A stretch of DNA of 54,869 bases from assembly GCA_025352125.1 (NCBI GenBank), contig JANXTZ010000001.1:1-54869 (forward strand), read 5' to 3'. The stretch comes from Deinococcales bacterium (lineage in GTDB: Bacteria; Deinococcota; Deinococci; Deinococcales; JAAFIG01). The stretch's first letter is position 1; every line of letters begins with the position of its first letter. Positions 28,689 through 38,445 of the stretch are shown piece by piece. The notes under the pieces are model-generated. The model searched no databases. It was not told the origin of the DNA and saw nothing but the letters and a program-made list of their open reading frames with translations. The position numbers and the translations under genes are program-made.

Positions 28689-29252
28689 TCACTCGCACGT
28701 CGTTTTTTCTCGAGTCCAGGCTGGCTCGAGCGTCAAGATTTGGTAATGGGTTGAGCAATCGTCATCGTGCGCTCCAGGCAAAAACCCTGTGCTGACCAAG
28801 AACTCGCGCACGATCTCGCCGCCCGTAAAAACAAAAGTCTTTTTGAACAACCGCGTCCAATCCTCCAACTCGAGCGGATGGTACAACTCGAGCCAAACCA
28901 AAAACGAACCGTGTTCGCGTTGTATTTCGAGGATGCGTTTGGCGTTTTCTGTGGCGGCGCGAATTTTCAAGCGGTTGCGAATGATGCCAGCGTCAGACAT
29001 CAACCGCGCAAAGTCTTGATCGTCAAACGCCGCGACTTGCTCGAGGTCAAAGTTGGCGTAAGCCTTTGTAAACCCCTCGCGTTTTTTCAAAATGGTTTCC
29101 CAGGACAAACCTGCCTGGTTGATCTCGAGGATCAACCGTTCAAACAAACCATCATCGGTTAAAATTGGAAATCCGTACTCGAGGTCGTGGTACCGCGTGT
29201 GAACCGCGTGCAATCGACCCGACCTGACGGCGGCACAATACGAATTGGACAT
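28689..29252 (-). CDS. tag: DNA-3-methyladenine glycosylase I
   Basis: Base-excision repair enzyme removing 3-methyladenine from DNA. The 187 residues resemble Tag: YHDLEYGFPI with the conserved Tyr/Trp-type start, LFERLILEINQAGLSWETILKKRE, and DAGIIRNRLKIRAATENA. The zinc ligands of E. coli Tag (Cys4, His17, His175, Cys179) are partly visible as Cys6, His22 and the C-terminal HDDDCSTH, so zinc binding is plausible but spacing differs. It is a single gene, divergent from the pyr leader. Confidence 0.88.
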   Translation of the reverse strand: MSNSYCAAVRSGRLHAVHTRYHDLEYGFPILTDDGLFERLILEINQAGLSWETILKKREGFTKAYANFDLEQVAAFDDQDFARLMSDAGIIRNRLKIRAATENAKRILEIQREHGSFLVWLELYHPLELEDWTRLFKKTFVFTGGEIVREFLVSTGFLPGAHDDDCSTHYQILTLEPAWTREKTTCE

Positions 29253-29290
29253 GCTCGAGTTTAATCGAAATTAAAATCAACTCCCGAGAC

Positions 29291-29320
29291 TTGCCAAAAC
29301 ACAGCCTTGACCCTTAAACT
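29291..29320 (+). promoter_or_regulatory. Promoter of the pyr operon
   Basis: TTGCCA (29291-29296), 18-base spacer, TAAACT (29315-29320). The transcript would begin about ten bases before the PyrR-binding hairpin. A second TTGACC at 29307 could serve a weaker alternative -10 further on. Confidence 0.65.
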
Positions 29321-29338
29321 TCGTGCAGCTTTTAAATC

Positions 29339-29353
29339 AGTCCCGAGAGGCTG
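29339..29353 (+). promoter_or_regulatory. PyrR-binding hairpin in the pyr leader
   Basis: AGTCCCGAGAGGCTG, flanked by a pairing CAG/CTG, matches the known PyrR RNA-binding motif (consensus close to ARUCCNGNGAGGYU). It lies three bases before the Shine-Dalgarno AAGGAG of the leader peptide. PyrR with UMP bound here would be expected to hide that Shine-Dalgarno, stop leader translation and so allow the downstream terminator to form. Confidence 0.88.
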
Positions 29354-29366
29354 AAAAGGAGAAACC

Positions 29367-30058
<692 letters not shown>

Positions 30059-30062
<4 letters not shown>

Positions 30063-30970
30063 AACACCTGCTCGATTTTCAAGATTGGGACAGAACCTCT
30101 CTGGAAGGAATGCTCGAGACCACGCAGATCATGGCAGAAGTTCTTGATCGACCCGTCAAAAAAGTCCCAGCACTGCAAGGTTTTACGGTTTGCACCGCCT
30201 TTTTTGAGAACAGCACCCGCACCCGATTGAGCTTTGAACTCGCGGCGCGGCGCATGAGCGCAGATGTCCTCACCTTCACCGCATCAACCTCGAGCACCAC
30301 CAAAGGCGAGAGCCTGAAAGACACGCTCGAGACGCTCGAGCAAATGAAAATAGACTTGTTTGTGATTCGCCACTCTGCCTCGGGCGCGGCGCACCTGGCG
30401 AGCCGCTGGACGGACGCCAGAATCATCAACGCCGGAGATGGACGACGCGCCCACCCAACCCAGGCACTCTTGGACGCCTACACGCTCAAGCAGCACTTCG
30501 GCAAACTCGAGGGACTGGAAATTGCCATCGTTGGAGATGTCAAACACTCGAGGGTCGCACGGTCAAACGCCGATTTGCTGGTGAAACTTGGGGCAAAAGT
30601 GCGCTTGTGCGGACCTGCGACGCTGCTGCCCAAAGAACTCGAGCAACCAGGCGTGAGGGTGACCACCAACCTGCAAGAAGCCCTTGAAGGTGCAAACGCG
30701 GTCATGGCACTCCGATTGCAACTCGAGCGCATGAGCACGGGTTACATTCCAAGTTTGCCGGAATACCAACAAACCTATCAGGTCAACTTCAAAAACCTGA
30801 AACACGCCGCGCCAGACGCGATCATCATGCACCCAGGACCAATGAACCGCGACGTCGAACTCGAGGGAAACCTTGCCGACTCGAGCCGCAGCGTGATTCT
30901 GAAACAAGTTGAAAATGGTTTGCCAGTCAGGATGGCGGTTTTGTATCACCTGTTGGTTGGGAAGAAATAA
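30059..30970 (+). CDS. pyrB: Aspartate carbamoyltransferase catalytic subunit
   Basis: Joins carbamoyl phosphate and aspartate to carbamoyl aspartate. The 303 residues show the carbamoyl-phosphate motif FENSTRTRLSFELAARR, the HPTQALLDAYTL signature, GDVKHSRVARSN and HPGPMNRDVEL. The GGGGGA Shine-Dalgarno sits within the preceding short ORF. No regulatory subunit (pyrI) is present; control seems to lie at the RNA level. Confidence 0.97.
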
Positions 30971-30980
30971 TTCAAAAGCA

Positions 30981-31041
30981 GGGCGCACGGCGACCATGCC
31001 CGTAAGGTGCGTTTTATGGTCAAGAAGCGGTGCGCCCCTAC
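30981..31041. repeat. Palindromic repeat between pyrB and pyrC
   Basis: Outer arms GGGCGCAC (30981-30988) and GTGCGCCC (31030-31037), inner arms GACCAT (30992-30997) and ATGGTC (31016-31021), with the loop GCCCGTAAGGTGCGTTTT and AAGAAG after the stem. The loop matches the repeat at 15427-15444 in 17 of 18 positions. It ends CCCCTAC like the element at 23938-23966. It lies inside the pyr operon without a T run. Confidence 0.75.
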
Positions 31042-31059
31042 GCGAACATTGGGGGCAAC

Positions 31060-32328
31060 ATGCGAATCAAAATTAAAAATGCTCGAGTTTCACCGAATTC
31101 AGAAGCTCGAGATGTATACGTTAACAACGGTTTGATCGAAGGATTCAACTTGGATGGAACTTTCGACCTCGAGATTGACGCTTCAAACTTTTTGCTCTCC
31201 CCCGCTTTGATTGACCCTCACGCACACCTGCGCGAACCAGGGCAGGAAGTCAAAGAAGATTTGCAAAGTGGGTTGAGCGCGGCGGTGGCGGGTGGTTTTG
31301 GCACGGTGGTCTGTATGCCGAACACCAAACCTGTGATTGACGACCCAGAAATCCTCCGTAGCTTGATTGCCAAAGCCGAAAAACTTGGCTTGGCGCGTTT
31401 ATTGCCATCTGCCGCCTTGACCCGAGGGCAGGAAGGGAAATTGCTGGCAGATGCCGCCGCCTTGAAAGCCGCAGGCGCAGTCATGCTGACCGACGATGGA
31501 CGCACCAACGAGGATGCAGGGGTACTCCGTCGCGGACTCGAGTACGCCCACGCGCTCGGACTTGTGGTCAGCGTTCACGCCGAAGATGCCAGCTTGCGCG
31601 GTGATGGTGTGATGAACGAAGGCGAGGTTTCCGAACGCCTTGGACTTCCTGGCAATCCAGCCGCCGCCGAAGCCGCCAGAATTGCTCGAGATTTGGAAAT
31701 TTGCGCGGTCACTGGCGCGAGGTTGCACATTCAGCATCTCTCCACCGCCCGAGGTTTGCAGCTTGTGCGCGACGCGAAAACTCGAGGTGTCAATGTGACT
31801 TGCGAGGTTGGACCACACCATTTGACGCTGACCGATTCCAAACTCGAGACGTTTGATGCCCTGTACAAAGTTGCGCCACCCCTTCGCTTGCAATCAGATT
31901 GTGATGCGCTTTTGGCTGGTTTGGTTGATGGCACGGTGGATTGCATCGGTACGGATCACGCGCCGCACACCAAAGCCGAAAAAGAACAAGATTTGCTGGA
32001 GGCTCCGTTTGGCATTGCCAACATTGAACTGGCATTTCCGCTGCTTTACACGCATTTTGTCGCCACCGGAAAACTGTCACTCGAGAAATTGCTTGAACTC
32101 ATGACCACGGGCGGGGCAAAAGTTTTGGGAATTGGTGAGCCAAAACTCGAGGCTGGAATGCCCGCCGATCTGGTGTTGCTTGACCTGAACACGAAAAAAA
32201 TCGTTGATCCCGCCAGTTTTAAAACCAAAGCCAACTTTGGCAGTCCTTGGGCTGGACAAGAGTTAACAGGTTGGGCGGCAAAGACCATCGTTCGTGGGCA
32301 AGTCGTGTTTGACGCTTCGAGTTCATGA
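31060..32328 (+). CDS. pyrC: Dihydroorotase
   Basis: Zinc amidohydrolase closing carbamoyl aspartate to dihydroorotate. The 422-residue protein is the long class I type: DPHAHLREPGQEVKED with the metal-binding HxH, CMPNTKPV, the HAEDASLR and QHLSTARGL His residues and GTDHAPHTKAEKE. I set the start at 31060, where a run of five G serves as Shine-Dalgarno; an in-frame start at 31030 lies within the repeat. Stop overlaps the pyrD start. Confidence 0.95.
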   Translation: MRIKIKNARVSPNSEARDVYVNNGLIEGFNLDGTFDLEIDASNFLLSPALIDPHAHLREPGQEVKEDLQSGLSAAVAGGFGTVVCMPNTKPVIDDPEILRSLIAKAEKLGLARLLPSAALTRGQEGKLLADAAALKAAGAVMLTDDGRTNEDAGVLRRGLEYAHALGLVVSVHAEDASLRGDGVMNEGEVSERLGLPGNPAAAEAARIARDLEICAVTGARLHIQHLSTARGLQLVRDAKTRGVNVTCEVGPHHLTLTDSKLETFDALYKVAPPLRLQSDCDALLAGLVDGTVDCIGTDHAPHTKAEKEQDLLEAPFGIANIELAFPLLYTHFVATGKLSLEKLLELMTTGGAKVLGIGEPKLEAGMPADLVLLDLNTKKIVDPASFKTKANFGSPWAGQELTGWAAKTIVRGQVVFDASSS

Positions 32329-33362
32329 TGTACGAACTTCTCAAACCCGTACTTTTTCAACTCGATCCCGAACAAGTCCACGAGCTGGTCATGAAAGCAT
32401 TACGCGCCTCGAGCATGAGCAAAACCATGCTCGAGTTGATTGGGCAAATTTGCAAACCAAAAGATGAGCGCCTGAAAGTCAAACTCTGGAATCTCGAGTT
32501 TCCAAATGCCATCGGCTTGGCGGCAGGTTTTGACAAGAATGCGCTGGCATTGCCCGTGTGGGAGGCACTCGGTTTTGGTTTTGCCGAAATTGGCAGTGTG
32601 ACCGCGCTCGGGCAGTCGGGCAATCCAAAACCCAGGTTGTTCCGCCTGCCCGAAGACAAGGCGATCATCAACCGAATGGGCTTCAACAACGACGGCGCGA
32701 GTGTCGTTGCGGCAAGGCTCGAATTGTGGCGGCATTCGCATGGAACACTCAAAATTCCGCTCGGGATTAACCTTGGAAAATCCAAAGTCACGCCGCTCGA
32801 GGATGCACCGCAAGATTACCTCTCGAGCCTCAATAAACTTTGGGAACACGGTCATTACTTTGTGCTGAACGTTAGTTCGCCCAACACCCCGAACTTGCGG
32901 GAATTGCAAGATAGGGAAAAACTCGAGGTGCTGCTGGAAACCGTGATGGGATTTGCAAACACTCAAGAGAACAAAAAGCCAGTGTTACTCAAAGTTGCAC
33001 CAGATTTGAGTTTTGCCCAACTCGACGAAATTTTATTGCTGCTCGAGAAACACAAACTCTCGGGCATTATCGCCACCAACACCACCCTGGCTCGAGAGGG
33101 ATTGAAAACCCAGATCGACGAGGCTGGAGGTTTGTCGGGCGCACCATTAAAACAAAAAAGTTTTGAGGTTCTGAAGCACTTGAATACCCAACTGAACGGG
33201 AAACTGCCGATCATTTCCGTTGGTGGCATCTCGAGTGGCGATGACGTGCAACAACGCCTGGACGCTGGCGCGAGTTTGGTGCAAATCTATTCCGGTTGGA
33301 TTTTTGAAGGTCCGTTGATGCTGAAGTACATGGCTCGAGAATTACTTAAAAACCGTGCTTGA
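32325..33362 (+). CDS. pyrD: Dihydroorotate dehydrogenase (quinone), class 2
   Basis: Membrane-associated flavoenzyme passing electrons from dihydroorotate to quinone. The N-terminal helices (YELLKPVLFQLDPEQVHELVMKA) that contact the membrane mark class 2. Further motifs: GLAAGFDKNALAL, INRMGFNNDGA, NVSSPNTPNL with the catalytic Ser, LLKVAPDL, NTTLAREGL and ISVGGISSG. 345 residues. The start is one of two adjacent ATG codons overlapping the pyrC stop. It is the last gene of the operon. Confidence 0.96.
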   Translation: MMYELLKPVLFQLDPEQVHELVMKALRASSMSKTMLELIGQICKPKDERLKVKLWNLEFPNAIGLAAGFDKNALALPVWEALGFGFAEIGSVTALGQSGNPKPRLFRLPEDKAIINRMGFNNDGASVVAARLELWRHSHGTLKIPLGINLGKSKVTPLEDAPQDYLSSLNKLWEHGHYFVLNVSSPNTPNLRELQDREKLEVLLETVMGFANTQENKKPVLLKVAPDLSFAQLDEILLLLEKHKLSGIIATNTTLAREGLKTQIDEAGGLSGAPLKQKSFEVLKHLNTQLNGKLPIISVGGISSGDDVQQRLDAGASLVQIYSGWIFEGPLMLKYMARELLKNRA

Positions 33363-33399
33363 AACGAAATTTCTGGCTTCTCAAGATTGCACAAAAACT

Positions 33400-33425
33400 C
33401 CCTTCTCCTGATGTCGGGAGAAGGG
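33400..33425. terminator. Hairpin between convergent pyrD and ispG
   Basis: CCCTTCTCC (33400-33408) and GGAGAAGGG (33417-33425) form a perfect nine-base stem between two converging genes, followed by CAGGGATGAGGGT. It lacks a T run. The GGGATGAG-AGGG tail resembles 15485-15495, so it may be another dispersed repeat rather than, or as well as, a transcription stop. Nothing else is seen in 33363-33477. Confidence 0.5.
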
Positions 33426-33477
33426 CAGGGATGAGGGTAGACTTAGTAACTGTTCCTCGTGCCAGAGCAGATAAACC

Positions 33478-34707
33478 CTAACCCGAAACTCGAGTTCCAA
33501 ACCGATTTTCAATATACTCACTGACCATTTGCATAAATTCTCGGGCGATATGAGAGCCTTTTAGCGTGGTCACAAGTTGCCCGTCGCGGTACACGGGTGC
33601 TCGAGGTTCTTCACCTGTCCCTGGCAGCGAAATGCCAATGTCGGCGTGTTTGGATTCGCCTGGTCCGTTGACCACGCAGCCCATCACGGCGACTTTCAAA
33701 ACCTCAACGCCTGGGTATTTGCTTTTCCAGACGGGCATGTTGGCGTCCAGATCGGTTTGAATGTCTTGCGCCAGCACCTGAAACAGGCTGCTGGTGGTGC
33801 GTCCGCAGCCCGGGCAGGCGGTCACTTGTGGGCTGAAGGTGCGAATGCCGACGGCTTGCAGGATTTGCTTGGCGACCTCCACCTCGAGTTTGCGGGTCGC
33901 GCCTGGTTCTGGAGTTAAAGACACGCGGATGGTATCGCCGATGCCCTCGCTCAGGAGAGGCGACAGGGCGACGCTCGATGCGGCGATGCCTTTCATGCCC
34001 ATGCCAGCCTCGGTCAAGCCCAGGTGCAGCGCGTAGTCGCAACTGGCGGCAAGTTTGCGGTAGACATCCCAGAGCATTGGCGCATTGGAGATTTTGGCAG
34101 AGATAATAATCATGTCTCGAGTTAAGCCGTAACTTTGTGCCATCTCGGCACTTTCAAGTCCACTCTCGAGCATCGCGGCGATCATCAGTTCATCGCTCGA
34201 GATTGGATTTTCGGCGCGGGTATTTTCGTCCATCATCCGAATGACTTTGCTTTGATCCAAACTGCCCCAGTTCACGCCGATTCGGACGGGTTTGTTGAAT
34301 TCTTTGGCAACTTCGATCATGGTTTTAAAGTTGGCATCATGCTTTTCGCCGACGCCGACATTGCCCGGGTTGATGCGGTACTTGGCGAGCAACCGCGCGG
34401 TTTCTGGGAATTCGCGCAGCAAAATATGCCCGTTGTAATGAAAATCGCCAATGATCGGCACTGGATAACCCGCCTCAGCAATTCGCGCCACCACTTCTGG
34501 CACGGCTCGAGCGGCGTCATGGTTGTTGACCGTGATGCGCACCAGTTCGCTGCCCGCGTTGGCAAGTTCGATGATTTGGTTGGCGGTACCCTTGGCGTCG
34601 GCGGTGTCGGTGTTGGTCATGCTTTGCACGACCACAGGATTTGTCCCACCGACCCAGACCCCACCCACATTGACGGCTACACTCTTGCGGCGTTTGATCT
34701 CAAACAT
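33478..34707 (-). CDS. ispG: 4-hydroxy-3-methylbut-2-enyl diphosphate synthase
   Basis: Iron-sulphur enzyme of the MEP pathway (GcpE), converting methylerythritol cyclodiphosphate to HMBPP. The 409 residues start [17 protein letters not shown], then [18 protein letters not shown], and contain the 4Fe-4S ligands in ACPGCGRT and [24 protein letters not shown] follows, as in other bacterial forms. Leaderless -10 upstream. With dxr at 20 kb it shows this organism uses the MEP route. Confidence 0.96.
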   Translation of the reverse strand: MFEIKRRKSVAVNVGGVWVGGTNPVVVQSMTNTDTADAKGTANQIIELANAGSELVRITVNNHDAARAVPEVVARIAEAGYPVPIIGDFHYNGHILLREFPETARLLAKYRINPGNVGVGEKHDANFKTMIEVAKEFNKPVRIGVNWGSLDQSKVIRMMDENTRAENPISSDELMIAAMLESGLESAEMAQSYGLTRDMIIISAKISNAPMLWDVYRKLAASCDYALHLGLTEAGMGMKGIAASSVALSPLLSEGIGDTIRVSLTPEPGATRKLEVEVAKQILQAVGIRTFSPQVTACPGCGRTTSSLFQVLAQDIQTDLDANMPVWKSKYPGVEVLKVAVMGCVVNGPGESKHADIGISLPGTGEEPRAPVYRDGQLVTTLKGSHIAREFMQMVSEYIENRFGTRVSG

Positions 34708-34713
34708 GGCTTT

Positions 34714-34719
34714 AATCTA
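34714..34719 (-). promoter_or_regulatory. Leaderless-type -10 box of ispG
   Basis: On the minus strand TAGATT ends six bases before the ispG ATG. No Shine-Dalgarno is present. Confidence 0.55.
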
Positions 34720-34742
34720 CCAAGGTTGTGGCGGTAGAAGTG

Positions 34743-35114
34743 TCACCCAGTTGGCGTATTTTTCATGATGACCTTAGATTGAAAGAATTTTTCTTGAAAC
34801 TCGAGCACTTTTAAAATCTCTTCTTCGGTATAGATTGCACCGTCGGCACTGCCAACCAGTTTGTCTTCAAGGTCGTCTTGGCGAACAATCAATGCAATGA
34901 TTTCGACTTCGATTTCGGTAAAAGGTTTCAGCGTCTCAGAAATACCGAGCACGTAAACATCAACTTCGCGCCCGTCACCAGAGATTGTTTTGGGAATAAA
35001 ACCGCAATTGACTGGGTAAATCGTGGACTTGTATTTTGGATGTTTGGTGCCTATTGGACGGTCAATCACAATTCGTACTTTCGTGCCCAGGTGTTTTTGT
35101 AAATCCGGTTTCAT
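34743..35114 (-). CDS. Inorganic pyrophosphatase-like protein, short form
   Basis: A 123-residue protein resembling the short inorganic-pyrophosphatase family found mostly in Firmicutes. It has TKVRIVIDRPIGTKHPKYKS, YPVNCGFIPKTISGDGREVD and VYVLGI, matching the N-terminal half of soluble pyrophosphatase (active-site Tyr/Asp and the D-G-x-x-x-D motif). The rest of the usual 170-residue enzyme is missing, so hydrolytic activity should not be assumed. Followed by ispG on the same strand, 35 bases later. Confidence 0.78.
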   Translation of the reverse strand: MKPDLQKHLGTKVRIVIDRPIGTKHPKYKSTIYPVNCGFIPKTISGDGREVDVYVLGISETLKPFTEIEVEIIALIVRQDDLEDKLVGSADGAIYTEEEILKVLEFQEKFFQSKVIMKNTPTG

Positions 35115-35190
35115 CCGTACAGCCTACTCGAGATTGCGCTTTGAAGTCTCGAGGTCACGATCTTGGAACAGTTTTCTGTTTGTAAAACGT

Positions 35191-35196
35191 TAAACT
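35191..35196 (+). promoter_or_regulatory. Leaderless-type -10 box of the small membrane protein gene
   Basis: TAAACT ends six bases before the GTG at 35203. No good -35 was found. Confidence 0.5.
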
Positions 35197-35202
35197 GATC
35201 TG

Positions 35203-35409
35203 GTGAGCCAAAAACCTGAAATGCCACCAGGCGTCTTTAAAAACGATCAATTTGAGCCTGCGGGAGTCAATGAAACGCCAATCAAACCCGATTGGAAGGA
35301 TTTTGTTGCCCTGACCGTGGCGGCGTATCAGGTGGTGCTGCCACCGCTCTTGATGATTCTGGCAGGCATTTTGCTGGTGTTTTTCTTGATGACGTTGCTA
35401 TTTCACTAA
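35203..35409 (+). CDS. Small membrane protein
   Basis: A 68-residue protein with a hydrophilic N terminus (SQKPEMPPGVFKNDQFEP) and one long hydrophobic stretch from about residue 36 to the end (ALTVAAYQVVLPPLLMILAG and on), probably a tight helical hairpin or a single anchor. GTG start behind a -10 box; an in-frame ATG at residue 7 is possible. It precedes the M3 peptidase gene by 16 bases and may be co-transcribed with it. No family is recognised. Confidence 0.6.
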   Translation: MSQKPEMPPGVFKNDQFEPAGVNETPIKPDWKDFVALTVAAYQVVLPPLLMILAGILLVFFLMTLLFH

Positions 35410-35425
35410 AATTTTAGGAGTATTC

Positions 35426-37207
35426 ATGACGCAAACGGCAGAAAAGCCAGACGTGCAATGGGATTTAAGCGGCATTTACCAGGGCATCAACGACCCACAA
35501 CTCGAGTTGGATTCGGGTACGGCACGGGCAGCGGCGACAGCTTTCGCCGAGAAATATAAGACTAAAATCTCGAGTTTGAGTTCTGATCAGGCTTTTGAAA
35601 TGCTCGAGGCTTATTTTGATTTGGTCGTTCAGTCTTACAAACCGACTTGGTACGCGGGGCTGTGTTTTGCGGCGCAAACGGGTGATTTGGCAGTCAAGGC
35701 GTTGCAGGATTCTGCGCGTTTGGCGGCAAATAACACCAACAACTTGTTGGTCTTTGTACGACTCGAGTTGATTCAACTGCCAGAACTTATTTTGAAGGAC
35801 TGGCTCAAGTCCAACGCCTTGCTCGGGTATCGGCATTTTTTAACTACAGTTCGGGCTTTTACACCTCACACACTGTCAGAAGTCGAAGAACAATTGATGA
35901 GCAGCAAGGCTTTAACGGGGCGCAACGCCTGGACGCAGTTGTACACCGAAATCACCAGCAAAATCAAAGTTGATCTCGACGTGGATGGTGTGCTGGGCAC
36001 GTACCAACTCTCGGAATTGCGTCAATTTTCGAGCCACCCGAACCGTGCCTTGCGTCAAACCGCCAAAAAAGCGCAATTTGATGCGCTCGAGGTGCAAGAG
36101 CACGTGCTGACCTTTATTTTTAACACGGTCTATCAGGACTGGAAACTCGATATTGGCTTGCGTCATCACAGCGACGCGATGGAACCCAACGCCCTCAGCA
36201 ACGAGTTGTCGCTCGAGAGCATTGAGGCTTTAATGGCGAGCGCGGAGAAAAACGCGGGCATTTTGCAGGAGTTTTTCCAGGTCAAAGCCAAGGTTTTGGG
36301 CATCAGCGATTTCTCGAGTTTTGACATGTACGCGCCGCTCGAGGCGTCGGAAACCACATACACCTATGAACGGGCGCAAGACCTTATTCTGAAAGCTTTC
36401 GCACGTTTCAGTCCGACACTTGAGGCGCTGGCAAAGGCATTTTTTGATGAAAACCGCATCGACCTCAACCCCAGAGATGGCAAACGCGGCGGGGCGTTCT
36501 GCTCGGGTTTTACACCGACACACAATGCGTATATTTTGACCAATTTCACGGGCAAGCTCGATGATGTGTTCACCCTCGCGCACGAGCTTGGGCATGGGGT
36601 TCATGCCGAACTCTCGAGAAGTCTAAAAATTGTCAATTACGGGCACAGCCTGCCGCTCGCCGAAACCGCCAGTGTGTTCTGCGAGATGATCCTGATGGAT
36701 TACTTGCTCAAAGTTGCACCCACCAATGAACGCCGCGCCTTGATTGCCAAGTTGCTCGAGGATGTCGCCAGCACCTGTTACCGCCAGATTCAGATCACGC
36801 GCTGGGAACAACTGGCGCACCAGGAACGTGCGAACGGGGTCGTCTCGAGCCAGCGTTATGGTGAGCTGTGGATCGAAACCGTCAAACGTTTTTACGGCGA
36901 TTCGGTGATTCAAACCAGCGGTGACCGTTGGAGTTGGATCGGCATTCCTCACGTCATCAGTTACCGCTTTTACTGTTACGCCTACGCCTTTGGCATGTTG
37001 ATGGTCTTCGCGCTGTACCGTCAGTACAAGACTGAGGGCGAGTCGTTCGTGCCCAAGTACATCAAGTTTCTCTCGAGTGGCGAGAGTGCCAGCCCCGAAG
37101 AGTTGGTGGCTGGCATGGGCGTGAACCTGTCAGACCCGAATTTCTGGCAGAATGGTTTTGATTACGTGGCGGGGCTGCTCGAGGAATTCAAGCAACTTTC
37201 GACATAA
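35426..37207 (+). CDS. pepF: M3-family oligoendopeptidase (PepF-like)
   Basis: Cytosolic zinc metallopeptidase that degrades oligopeptides. The 593 residues fit the PepF group. The zinc site is HELGH at residues 386-390 with the downstream Glu in LAETASVFCEM; FCSGFTPTHNAYILTNF precedes it. The N-terminal 200 residues are the helical lobe that limits substrate size. A Shine-Dalgarno AGGAG precedes the ATG. Confidence 0.93.
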   Translation: MTQTAEKPDVQWDLSGIYQGINDPQLELDSGTARAAATAFAEKYKTKISSLSSDQAFEMLEAYFDLVVQSYKPTWYAGLCFAAQTGDLAVKALQDSARLAANNTNNLLVFVRLELIQLPELILKDWLKSNALLGYRHFLTTVRAFTPHTLSEVEEQLMSSKALTGRNAWTQLYTEITSKIKVDLDVDGVLGTYQLSELRQFSSHPNRALRQTAKKAQFDALEVQEHVLTFIFNTVYQDWKLDIGLRHHSDAMEPNALSNELSLESIEALMASAEKNAGILQEFFQVKAKVLGISDFSSFDMYAPLEASETTYTYERAQDLILKAFARFSPTLEALAKAFFDENRIDLNPRDGKRGGAFCSGFTPTHNAYILTNFTGKLDDVFTLAHELGHGVHAELSRSLKIVNYGHSLPLAETASVFCEMILMDYLLKVAPTNERRALIAKLLEDVASTCYRQIQITRWEQLAHQERANGVVSSQRYGELWIETVKRFYGDSVIQTSGDRWSWIGIPHVISYRFYCYAYAFGMLMVFALYRQYKTEGESFVPKYIKFLSSGESASPEELVAGMGVNLSDPNFWQNGFDYVAGLLEEFKQLST

Positions 37208-37226
37208 CCTTTTTTGATTTGCGTTT

Positions 37227-37257
37227 GCCCTCGAGTTACACACGCTCGAGGGCTTTT
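37227..37257 (+). terminator. Terminator after the oligoendopeptidase gene
   Basis: GCCCTCGAG (37227-37235), nine-base loop, CTCGAGGGC (37245-37253), then four T. The two stem arms are CTCGAG palindromes. The convergent CoA transferase gene ends 23 bases further on. Confidence 0.8.
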
Positions 37258-37279
37258 CATGCGGTGCGCACAGTACACC

Positions 37280-38425
37280 TTATTCGAGTTCACTTAAAAT
37301 TTCCTGTTCGTGCTGATTCAGGGTCGGAGGTGGGTTTCGTACAACCAGCCGTTGCCCGTCGAATTCAAACGGTGGTGTGGTCAGTTTGACCGTGCCAAAT
37401 TCTGGATGCTCGAGTTCGGTGGTGACCCCTCGAGCCTGCACAAATTCACTTTCCATGACCTCGCTCACACTCCAAATTGGACCACATGGAACGCCAGCCA
37501 ATTGCAATTTTTCAACGACCTCGCTCGAGTCAAACCGTTTGAGGTGTTGCTCGAGGAGGTTGGTGACTTCAACCCGAAGTTCGACCCGTGCCGCATTGCT
37601 GGCAAATTTTGACCCGAGTAAATCTGAAGCCTCGAGCGTCTGACAGAGTTTGACAAACAGCGCGTCGTTGCCGCCTGCAATGTTGACAAAACCATCTTTG
37701 GTGGCAAAGGTTCCGTAGGGCACAATGCTGCGGTGTTCGTTGCCGAGTCGTTCGGCGTCCTCATTCGCGCCCAAATACCTCGAGACCTGGTAGGTTCCCA
37801 GCGCGATCATGGCTTCCAGAAGATTGACTTCGACGCGCCTGCCGACACCCGTTTTTTCGCGTTCATACAGCGCCGCCAAAATCGCTTGGGTGGCGAGTGA
37901 ACCCGCGAAAATGTCGGCAACGGCGACTCCCGCTTTGGTTGGCACACCACCAATTTCACCGGTGTACGCCATGAAGCCGCTCATGCCTTGGGCGATCACG
38001 TCGTAACCCGCCCAGCTCGAGAACGGTCCCGAGGCTCCAAATCCTGAAATGCTACAGACAATCAATCTTGGAAACTCGAGCATCAACGCTTCAGGGTCAA
38101 GTCCAAGTTTTGCCATTGTGCCTGGTCGAAAATTTTCGACCAGCACGTCGGAGCTGGCAATGATTTTTTTGGCGATCCGTAGTCCAGTGTCCGTTTTCAG
38201 ATCGAGTGCAATGCTGCGTTTGTTGCGATTGGCGCTGATAAAATAGGTGGCTTGGTCGCCAACCCAAGGCGGACCCCAAGCCCTGGTGTCATCACCCGTT
38301 GGGGGTTCAATTTTGATCACGCCCGCGCCCATGTCGCCGAGTGTCTGGGTGGCAAATGGTCCTGTTAGAACTCTGGTGAAGTCGGCGACGCGCACGTCTG
38401 CCAGAGGAGTCGGACTGAGATTCAT
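37280..38425 (-). CDS. Class III CoA transferase (CaiB/BaiF family)
   Basis: Moves CoA between carboxylic acids through an acyl-enzyme on an aspartate. The 381 residues start PLADVRVADFTRVLTGPFAT and contain IKIEPPTGDDTRAWGPP, RNKRSIALDLK, VENFRPGTMAKLGL and the presumed catalytic Asp in GVAVADIFAGS. Substrate cannot be told from the sequence. It is a stand-alone gene beside a two-component system. Confidence 0.9.
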   Translation of the reverse strand: MNLSPTPLADVRVADFTRVLTGPFATQTLGDMGAGVIKIEPPTGDDTRAWGPPWVGDQATYFISANRNKRSIALDLKTDTGLRIAKKIIASSDVLVENFRPGTMAKLGLDPEALMLEFPRLIVCSISGFGASGPFSSWAGYDVIAQGMSGFMAYTGEIGGVPTKAGVAVADIFAGSLATQAILAALYEREKTGVGRRVEVNLLEAMIALGTYQVSRYLGANEDAERLGNEHRSIVPYGTFATKDGFVNIAGGNDALFVKLCQTLEASDLLGSKFASNAARVELRVEVTNLLEQHLKRFDSSEVVEKLQLAGVPCGPIWSVSEVMESEFVQARGVTTELEHPEFGTVKLTTPPFEFDGQRLVVRNPPPTLNQHEQEILSELE

Positions 38426-38445
38426 GGCTTTACGATACCAAAATC

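Noticed and set aside
33400..33425. Certain transcription terminator between pyrD and ispG
   Set aside because: The hairpin is perfect but has no T run on either side, so I list it only as a possible terminator or repeat.
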